Assembly: GCA_017695055.1 (NCBI GenBank)
Contig: JADILY010000029.1
Coordinates: forward strand, 1 to 12,067
Reading direction: 5' to 3'
DNA: 12,067 bases
Source of the DNA: Merdivivens faecigallinarum
Lineage (GTDB): Bacteria > Bacteroidota > Bacteroidia > Bacteroidales > UBA932
The notes under the pieces were generated by a model that was given only the letters and a program-made list of their open reading frames with translations, did no database searches and had not been told where the DNA came from. Below are positions 7,776-12,067 of the stretch, in pieces. The stretch's first letter is position 1. The number at the start of each line of letters is the position of its first letter. Made by a program: the position numbers and the translations under genes.

Positions 7776-7860
7776 GGTGGCGGCGGAAAAACTCACCCCA
7801 TGTCCATCTTCTGTTTTTTTGTAATATGTTGATAATCAATATTTTACTAAATTATTCCTG

Positions 7861-7892
7861 CTTTTGGGTATGTCTGGAAGTACCCAAAGACA
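7861..7892 (+). other. Hairpin with possible H-type pseudoknot
   Basis: TTTGGGTA (7863-7870) pairs perfectly with TACCCAAA (7881-7888) around a 10-nt loop, extendable by a wobble and a further U-A pair. The first five loop bases, TGTCT (7871-7875), are complementary to AGACA just after the stem (7888-7892, sharing one base with it), which would form a pseudoknot. It may be part of the 3' untranslated region of the lytTR transcript. Function unknown. Confidence 0.4.
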
Positions 7893-7949
7893 GCCCTGTT
7901 TTTGCAAGTTATTGATTGTCAGTTGCTCCGGAAAGGGTAGACTGGCTGT

Positions 7950-8010
7950 GGGGTGGAAAATGACACGACAAAATCCTATTTTTCCTCCTCATTCCACTTC
8001 CACCCCTTTT
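7950..8010 (+). terminator. Candidate terminator of the efflux/two-component operon
   Basis: GGGGTGGAA (7950-7958) pairs perfectly with TTCCACCCC (7998-8006). The stem continues with AATGA (7959-7963) against TCATT (7989-7993) across a 4-nt bulge. TTTT follows at 8007-8010. The loop is long (25 nt) and the T-run short, so this is a moderate call. It is the best terminator-like structure after the response regulator. Confidence 0.4.
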
Positions 8011-8090
8011 CCCGTCATTCTTTAGGCAGAGATTTTGTTTCTTGGGCCGCCTGAAGCGGAATCGCGGCATGCAAGAATAGTGACAAACCG

Positions 8091-8284
8091 GGCACGCCCC
8101 GACTTAACCCAAACATATCACTATGCACTGATTGATAACAAATTAACTCCTCTTCAAAAATTTTCAAGTGTGGATTCTGACTGATTCCGAACCTCTTGAA
8201 ATCCACAGTTATTTTTCCTTTTACATGCTATTTGTTATTGATTTACAATACATTACAATAAGAAAAGTTAAGTCGGGGTGTGCT
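8091..8284. repeat. 194-bp palindromic, MITE-like element
   Basis: The ends are 18-bp inverted repeats, 8091-8108 and 8267-8284, matching at 16 of 18 positions with CCCCGACTTAAC as core. Further symmetric pairs lie inside: ATAACAAAT (8135-8143) with ATTTGTTAT (8230-8238), and TGTGGATT (8169-8176) with AATCCACA (8200-8207). The arms keep nearly the same spacing on both sides, so the whole block can fold into one long imperfect hairpin. There is no transposase frame and no clear target-site duplication. It is either a non-autonomous insertion remnant or a structured RNA; I favour the former. Confidence 0.55.
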
Positions 8285-8312
8285 CTGAACCCAAAGCTTC
8301 GTCCTCAATCCC

Positions 8313-8354
8313 GGGAAAGTGAACCAAATACCTGCAAATCTGTGGCACTTTCCC
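8313..8354. other. Inverted repeat / hairpin before the right repeat array
   Basis: GGGAAAGTG (8313-8321) is the perfect reverse complement of CACTTTCCC (8346-8354), with 24 nt between the arms. No T-run follows on the plus strand. It could be a terminator remnant, a protein site or a mobile-element end. It ends 12 bp before the repeat array. Confidence 0.35.
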
Positions 8355-8365
8355 CTAATACGAGG

Positions 8366-8564
8366 TTCTCGGCTTCTGCGATATTTGGCCTACGGCCATT
8401 TATACTGCTCACGCCCCGGCATTCCCCGGCACTTCTCCGGCACCTTTGCAAATAAATTTGCATTACTCTCGGCTTCTGCGATATTTGGCCTGCGGCCATT
8501 TATACTGTTGCGCCTCGGCAATTGCAAATAAATTTGCATTGCTCTCGGCTTCTGCGTATATTTG
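8366..8564 (+). repeat. Dispersed repeat array, right copy (two units plus terminal half-unit)
   Basis: The boundary motif (T/C)TCTCGGCTTCTGCG occurs at 8366-8380 (first base altered), 8466-8480 and 8542-8556, so the units are 100 and 76 bp. Each contains the TGGCC-NNN-GGCCA and TGCAAAT-AA-ATTTGCA palindromes. The first unit is longer because it holds an extra stretch (about 8415-8443) with three CCGGCA copies. The array is in opposite orientation to the one at 1073-1182. It ends at TATATTTG (8557-8564), immediately before the riboswitch leader. Confidence 0.9.
8533..8564 (+). promoter_or_regulatory. Bacteroidota-type promoter of the riboflavin operon, inside the repeat
   Basis: TTTG (8533-8536), exactly 20 nt and TATATTTG (8557-8564) fit TTTG-N19-21-TAnnTTTG. 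Transcription would start at about 8570, just before the first riboswitch helix at 8580. Both boxes belong to the repeat, and the same arrangement serves the NUDIX gene at the left copy. Confidence 0.75.
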
Positions 8565-8579
8565 CTGCCGAAAATAAAA

Positions 8580-8700
8580 GTATCTCTCAGGGCAGGGTGG
8601 AATTCCCTACCGGCGGTAACAGTCCGCGACTCCCTGAAAAGGGACTGAACCGGTGGAACTCCGGTACCGACGGTCAAAGTCCGGATGGAAGACGGGATGC
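8580..8700 (+). promoter_or_regulatory. FMN riboswitch (RFN element) aptamer
   Basis: All conserved RFN blocks are present: AGGGCAGGGTGGAATTCCC (8589-8607), ACCGGCGGTAACAGTCCGCG (8610-8629), the second half GGTGGAACTCCGGTACCGAC (8652-8671), and GGTCAAAGTCCGGATGGAAG (8672-8691). The closing helix P1 is GTATCTC (8580-8586) with GGGATGC (8694-8700), seven pairs including wobbles. The variable arm CCCT-GAAA-AGGG (8632-8643) has a GNRA tetraloop. FMN binding should repress the downstream ribD-ribE-ribBA genes. Confidence 0.97.
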
Positions 8701-8735
8701 GGCGGCCTCGCGGCCGTGTATTTGGTTGGATATGT

Positions 8736-8767
8736 AGCCCTGGGTGTTATGCCCGGGGTTTTTTATT
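8736..8767 (+). terminator. Riboswitch expression platform: intrinsic terminator
   Basis: CCCTGGG (8738-8744) pairs with CCCGGGG (8752-8758), one wobble, over a 7-nt loop and is followed by TTTTTT (8759-8764). GCCCTG and the two next bases (8737-8744) can alternatively pair with 8586-8593 at the aptamer's 5' edge. This gives a mutually exclusive antiterminator and implies transcriptional attenuation by FMN. Confidence 0.88.
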
Positions 8768-8789
8768 TGAAACGAATTTTATTTGAAAC
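8761..8789. repeat. 13-bp direct repeat at the terminator tail
   Basis: TTTTATTTGAAAC occurs at 8761-8773 and again at 8777-8789, separated by GAA. The first copy overlaps the terminator T-tract. It is probably a slippage duplication in the A/T-rich leader. Confidence 0.8.
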
Positions 8790-8814
8790 TATATTTTTAA
8801 ACAACTTCTTAGTA

Positions 8815-8859
8815 ATGATGATGGCTGATTGCGGTTTGCCGCAGACGGTCTATGCTTGA
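8815..8859 (+). CDS. Possible 14-residue leader peptide coupled to ribD
   Basis: An ATG at 8815, with further in-frame ATGs at 8818 and 8821, opens a short frame reading MMMADCGLPQTVYA and ending at TGA 8857-8859. The A of that stop is also the A of the first ribD ATG (TGATG). The upstream sequence is A/T-rich, as Bacteroidota start regions usually are, whereas the region before the ribD ATGs is not. A small hairpin (TGCGG-TTTG-CCGCA, 8830-8843) lies within it. It could pass ribosomes on to ribD, but no conservation can be checked here. Confidence 0.3.
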   Translation: MMMADCGLPQTVYA

Positions 8860-10040
8860 TGAAGGTTATGAAGGTTATGTCGGACGGAACGGACAGACAA
8901 TATATGATGATGGCGATGGCCGAGGCAGAAAAGGGTGTCGGGGCTGTCAGTCCGAACCCTATGGTCGGGGCCGTGATTGTAAAGGACGGGAAAGTCATAG
9001 GTAAGGGGCATCATGTAAGATACGGAGGCCTTCATGCGGAGAGGGAGGCACTGCTGGACTGCAAGGCCAACGGGGAGTCTCCGGTTGGTGCCACCATGTA
9101 TGTGACCCTCGAACCATGCTGCCATTACGGGAAACAGCCTCCATGTACCGATGCCATTGTCGAAGCCGGTATAGCACGTGTAGTGGCAGGTCTGGGAGAC
9201 CCTAATCCCTTGGTGTGCGGCAAAGGGCTGGAGATATTGCGGTCGGCGGGAATCGTGACCGAATGCGGCCTGTGTGAAAACGCACTGATGGAGCAGAACA
9301 GGGTTTTCCTGAAATACATCACTTCGCGCCGGCCGTGGACGGTCCTGAAATATGCCATGACTGCTGACGGGAAGATAGCGGCAGTGTCGGGGGATTCGAA
9401 ATGGATTTCCGGAGAACAGTCGAGGCGTAAGGCACATCTGCTGAGGAACCGTTATACCGGCATAATTGTCGGGATAGGGACGGTGCTTGCCGACGACCCG
9501 ATGCTGAATTGCAGGGTGGAGCCTTCCGCGGGATTACGTTCTCCGGTCAGGATTATTCTCGATTCGTCCGCATCCATACCGGTCGACAGCAAAATAGTGC
9601 GTACGGCAAGGGAATACCGGACAATCGTCGTGCATACGGAGAAGGCCTCCGGGCAGTCCCTGAAGAGGCTGAAGGCTCTCGGTGTGGAGACACTGCTTTG
9701 TGAAGCTGACGGGAGCGGCCGTCCGGATGTGGCCTGTCTGTGCGATGAATTGGGGTCCATGGGGATTGATTCCATACTTGTGGAAGGCGGGGCGGAAACG
9801 GCCTGGAGTTTCGTCAGCGCCGGCCTCGTGGACGAATATTATGTTTTCGTGGCCCCGAAAATCATAGGAGGAGGCAATGCCAAAGGTCCGGTAGGGGGCG
9901 ACGGTTTTATGAAAATGTGTCAGGCCGTCCCGATGGCCGTGGCCGACATCGCCCTTTACGGGGGCGATTTGGAGATACATGCATACAGGAAAGAATTTTT
10001 TGAAACATTGGACAGGAAAATATGTTTACGGGAATCATAG
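8859..10040 (+). CDS. ribD: Bifunctional riboflavin deaminase/reductase RibD
   Basis: Counting from ATG 8859 the protein has 393 residues. The N-terminal deaminase domain (about 10-150) has zinc ligands H59 (with catalytic E61 in HAE), C87 and C96 (EPCCHYGKQPPC). The C-terminal reductase domain (about 159-385) has VLKYAMTADGKIA, GIIVGIGTVLADDPMLN and ILVEGGAETAWSFV, the usual substrate and NADPH sites. It catalyses deamination then side-chain reduction of the GTP cyclohydrolase II product in riboflavin synthesis. Three in-frame ATGs (8859, 8868, 8877) lie in a tandem ATGAAGGTT repeat. Family alignment would favour 8877 (387 residues), while coupling to the upstream short frame favours 8859. 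A TTG at 8829 is unlikely. The gene is first under the FMN riboswitch and overlaps ribE by 19 bp. Confidence 0.96.
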   Translation: MKVMKVMSDGTDRQYMMMAMAEAEKGVGAVSPNPMVGAVIVKDGKVIGKGHHVRYGGLHAEREALLDCKANGESPVGATMYVTLEPCCHYGKQPPCTDAIVEAGIARVVAGLGDPNPLVCGKGLEILRSAGIVTECGLCENALMEQNRVFLKYITSRRPWTVLKYAMTADGKIAAVSGDSKWISGEQSRRKAHLLRNRYTGIIVGIGTVLADDPMLNCRVEPSAGLRSPVRIILDSSASIPVDSKIVRTAREYRTIVVHTEKASGQSLKRLKALGVETLLCEADGSGRPDVACLCDELGSMGIDSILVEGGAETAWSFVSAGLVDEYYVFVAPKIIGGGNAKGPVGGDGFMKMCQAVPMAVADIALYGGDLEIHAYRKEFFETLDRKICLRES

Positions 10041-10681
10041 AGGAAATAGGCAGAATCGTGTCCGTAAGGCACGGTGCGCACAGCGCCGTACTCGGAATAT
10101 CGGCGGATAAGGTCCTTGAAGGTACGGCCATAGGTGACAGTATCGCTGTGAACGGCGTATGTCTGACAGTTACCGCTCTCGAAAATTCCGGTTTTTCGGC
10201 GGATGTCATGCCGCAGACGTTGAGGCGCAGCGCATTGCAGCATCTCCGTCCCGGTTCTCCGGTCAATCTTGAAAGGGCCATGGCCGCCGGAGGAAGGTTC
10301 GGGGGGCATATCGTTTCCGGACATACGGATGCCTGTGGCAGCGTGGTATCGCTTGAAACCGAGGATAATGCAGTGGTCGCAAGGATAGCCGTTTCTCAGG
10401 ATATCCTCGGGTATATAGCCGAAAAAGGCTCTGTCACCATTGACGGGGCGAGCCTTACGGTATCGCGGCTGCATGCGGACGGTTTTTCGGTCTCACTGAT
10501 ACCCCATACCCGGCAGTCCACGACACTCGGTCTTCTTAAGGCAGGGGATACGGTGAACGTGGAAGTGGACATACTCGCCCGTTATATCGGGAGGCTGCTG
10601 TCGGTTTCGGACGGAAGACAGGCGACGCAGGGCCGTCTTTCCGGGATTACGGAAGAATTTTTAAGGGAAAACGGATTTTAA
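10022..10681 (+). CDS. ribE: Riboflavin synthase, alpha subunit
   Basis: The 219-residue protein starts with the invariant MFTGIIEEIG. It consists of two homologous lumazine-binding domains (about 1-97 and 98-195), each with its own copy of the core motif: SIAVNGVCLTV in the first and SVTIDGASLTV in the second. GGHIVSGHTDACG marks the inter-domain substrate region, and a C-terminal helix with LARYIGRLL should support trimer formation. It dismutates two molecules of 6,7-dimethyl-8-ribityllumazine to riboflavin. Length is normal, with a tail slightly longer than usual. The start lies 19 nt inside ribD, consistent with translational coupling. The lumazine it needs is made by RibH, which is not encoded in this window. 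Confidence 0.97.
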   Translation: MFTGIIEEIGRIVSVRHGAHSAVLGISADKVLEGTAIGDSIAVNGVCLTVTALENSGFSADVMPQTLRRSALQHLRPGSPVNLERAMAAGGRFGGHIVSGHTDACGSVVSLETEDNAVVARIAVSQDILGYIAEKGSVTIDGASLTVSRLHADGFSVSLIPHTRQSTTLGLLKAGDTVNVEVDILARYIGRLLSVSDGRQATQGRLSGITEEFLRENGF

Positions 10682-10695
10682 AATATTTTAAAATA
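10676..10695. repeat. 10-bp tandem duplication spanning the ribE stop
   Basis: TTTTAAAATA occurs twice in direct succession (10676-10685 and 10686-10695). The first copy includes the ribE stop TAA (10679-10681). The sequence forms most of the 20-nt spacer before ribBA. Confidence 0.8.
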
Positions 10696-10701
10696 TTCAA
10701 A

Positions 10702-11937
10702 ATGGATTTCAGAAAATATTTCAGTACGATAGAAGAGGCTGTGGAGGATTTGCGCAGCGGCAAGATGATTATTGCGGTGGACGACCCCGACAGGGAAAAC
10801 GAAGGCGACCTGATATGCGCCGCACGTTATGCGACCACTGAAAATGTAAATTTCATGGCTTCATACGCCAAGGGCCTGATATGCATGCCGATGAGTGCGG
10901 AAATGACCCGCAAGCTCGATTTGAAGCAGATGGTTGCGGAGAATACCGACAACCATTCCACTGCTTTCACGGTTTCGATAGACCATGTGTCCACCACGAC
11001 CGGCATATCGGCAGTGGAACGCTCGGTAACTGCCATGAAATGCGTGGCTCCGGATGCGAAGCCCTACGATTTCCGCAGGCCGGGGCACATGTTTCCGCTC
11101 GAAGCCCGCAAAGGCGGAGTGCTGGTGAGAACCGGGCATACGGAGGCTACCGTGGATTTGATGAGGATAGCAGGCCTTGAGGAGTGCGGCCTCTGCTGTG
11201 AAATCATGCGCGAAGACGGCACGATGATGCGCACCCCGGAGCTTATTGAATTTGCCAAGGAACATGGAATCAGGATGATAACCATAGCCGACCTTATCAA
11301 GTACCGCCGCCGCAGCGAAATTCTCGTGGAATGCGTTGCCGAAGCGGACATGCCTACGAAATACGGCAATTTCAAGTCATACGGTTATGTCAGCAAGATT
11401 ACTGGGGAACATCACATAGCCCTTGTGAAAGGCGATGTGTCCACGGACGAGCCGGTGCTTTGCCGTGTCCATTCCGAATGCCTCACGGGAGATGCTTTCG
11501 GCTCCTTGCGCTGCGATTGCGGAGACCAGCTTGCGGAGGCCCTGCGCCGTATCGAAAAAGCGGGCAGGGGAGTGCTGCTTTACATGCGCCAGGAAGGCCG
11601 GGGCATAGGCCTTATCAACAAACTGAAAGCATACCATCTTCAGGACGAGGGCATGGATACGGTAGAGGCCAATCTCGCCCTCGGGTTCAAGGCCGACCAG
11701 CGGGAATACGGTACCGGGGCGTCCATACTCGCCCACCTCGGAGTCAGGAAGATGATACTCATGACGAACAATCCGGCGAAGATTACCGGGCTTGAAGGCT
11801 ATGGCATAGAGATAGTCAGGCGCGAGCCGATAGAGATAGCTTCCAACGGTAAGGACGAGCGTTACCTCTATACGAAATACAAGAAAATGGGTCATCTTCT
11901 CCATGTCCGCGATTTGAACGGAACCGGCAACCGTTGA
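10702..11937 (+). CDS. ribBA: RibBA: 3,4-dihydroxy-2-butanone-4-phosphate synthase / GTP cyclohydrolase II
   Basis: The 411-residue fusion supplies both precursors of riboflavin. The N-terminal domain (about 1-205) has the acidic loop DDPDRENEGDL (27-37; proline in place of the more common glutamate at position 29), RPGHMFPLEA and RTGHTEATVDL. It converts ribulose 5-phosphate to the four-carbon unit. The C-terminal GTP cyclohydrolase II domain (about 207-400) has the zinc cysteines C260, C271 and C273 (CLTGDAFGSLRCDCG), RQEGRGIGL (296-304) with the catalytic arginine region, and MTNNPAKITGLEGYGI. Both domains keep their key residues, so both activities are expected. The start ATG follows the ribE stop by 20 nt of A/T-rich repeat. 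The operon order ribD-ribE-ribBA matches the classic Bacillus-type order, in which ribH comes next. Confidence 0.97.
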   Translation: MDFRKYFSTIEEAVEDLRSGKMIIAVDDPDRENEGDLICAARYATTENVNFMASYAKGLICMPMSAEMTRKLDLKQMVAENTDNHSTAFTVSIDHVSTTTGISAVERSVTAMKCVAPDAKPYDFRRPGHMFPLEARKGGVLVRTGHTEATVDLMRIAGLEECGLCCEIMREDGTMMRTPELIEFAKEHGIRMITIADLIKYRRRSEILVECVAEADMPTKYGNFKSYGYVSKITGEHHIALVKGDVSTDEPVLCRVHSECLTGDAFGSLRCDCGDQLAEALRRIEKAGRGVLLYMRQEGRGIGLINKLKAYHLQDEGMDTVEANLALGFKADQREYGTGASILAHLGVRKMILMTNNPAKITGLEGYGIEIVRREPIEIASNGKDERYLYTKYKKMGHLLHVRDLNGTGNR

Positions 11938-12067
11938 AAAGGAAAGGGATTCCCTAATCGCTAATCATGACAATCGCGAAGTATGGGAAACAGGAAGTAT
12001 GACAAGCAAGAGGCAAGAAAAAAATAAAAACAAATTAATAAATAATTAAAAAAGAAGTGAATATGAA
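11938..12067 (+). other. A/T-rich leader with a possible start codon of a further gene
   Basis: No clear terminator is seen after ribBA; AGGG-ATT-CCCT (11947-11957) is too small. Short duplications occur (CTAATC at 11955 and 11962; GAAGTATG at 11979 and 11995). From about 12015 the sequence becomes strongly A-rich and ends in GAAGTGAATATGAA, with an ATG at 12063-12065 that looks like a Bacteroidota start region. Only about one and a half codons are visible, so the product is unknown; ribH would be the natural guess from operon order alone. Confidence 0.4.

Larger units (their letters stand above)
7776..8365. other. Long intergenic region without a credible gene
   Basis: No open frame here looks like a protein. 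In order it holds a T7 tract (7814-7820), a small dyad (TTGAT-A-ATCAA, 7829-7839), a hairpin with possible pseudoknot (7861-7892) and a terminator-like hairpin (7950-8010). A C/G hairpin follows (GCCGC 8046-8050 with GCGGC 8064-8068, or CCGC-CTGAA-GCGG inside it), then a long palindromic element (8091-8284) and a further hairpin (8313-8354). The right repeat array then begins. The density of inverted repeats is much higher than elsewhere in the window. Confidence 0.7.

Noticed and set aside
7823..7842. Small dyad around TTGAT-A-ATCAA as an operator
   Set aside because: It is short, A/T-rich, and downstream of the last gene of its operon with no promoter beside it; chance is sufficient.
8015..8206. 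Small minus-strand open frame in the intergenic region
   Set aside because: It runs through the left arm of the palindromic element, has no recognised homology and no promoter or start context; more likely chance.
8366..8556. Regularly spaced 15-bp motif resembling a CRISPR array
   Set aside because: The sequence between the motifs is itself repeated rather than unique, spacing is 76-100 bp and no cas genes are present.
8390..8677. Open frames through the right repeat array and riboswitch
   Set aside because: Their sequence is the translation of the repeat units and of the FMN aptamer, both explained as non-coding elements.

Overview
The window looks like a chromosomal segment of a Bacteroidota member, most likely order Bacteroidales. 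The evidence is Bacteroidota-type promoters (TTTG, about 20 nt, TAnnTTTG), A-rich rather than Shine-Dalgarno start regions, a TolC/MacA/MacB/LytS/LytTR gene set and a fused RibBA. I cannot name the genus. No rRNA, tRNA, CRISPR array or transposase gene is visible.

Layout. (1) 1-548: the 3' part of a metallo-beta-lactamase-fold hydrolase gene, ending in a small tandem duplication. (2) 590-1039, minus strand: a NUDIX hydrolase, convergent with the first gene. (3) 1073-1182: a dispersed repeat array whose outer end forms a good promoter for the NUDIX gene. (4) 1315-7775: one co-directional block encoding a TolC-like outer-membrane channel, a MacA-like adaptor, a MacB-type ATPase, a MacB-type permease, a LytS-like sensor kinase and a LytTR response regulator. 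It starts from its own promoter (1248-1279). (5) 7776-8365: about 590 bp without a credible gene. It holds several hairpins, a terminator candidate and a 194-bp palindromic, MITE-like element. (6) 8366-8564: a second, longer copy of the repeat array, inverted relative to the first and again ending exactly in a TTTG-N20-TATATTTG promoter. (7) 8580-8767: an FMN riboswitch with a terminator and a visible antiterminator pairing. (8) 8859-11937: ribD, ribE and ribBA, followed by an A/T-rich leader and a possible start codon of a further gene at 12063.

How it works together. The tolC-macA-macB-permease genes would form a tripartite export pump spanning inner membrane, periplasm and outer membrane. 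The kinase/regulator pair, translationally coupled by an ATGA overlap, probably controls it or responds to the same signal. The rib operon makes riboflavin from GTP and ribulose 5-phosphate and is shut down by FMN through the leader. Lumazine synthase (ribH) is not in the window.

The most interesting signal is the repeat family at 1073-1182 and 8366-8564. Its units are built from small palindromes and a promoter-like frame. At both loci the gene-proximal boundary carries an intact promoter aimed at the neighbouring gene, while interior units carry a one-base-defective version. This suggests a portable promoter repeat, and I do not recognise it as a named family.
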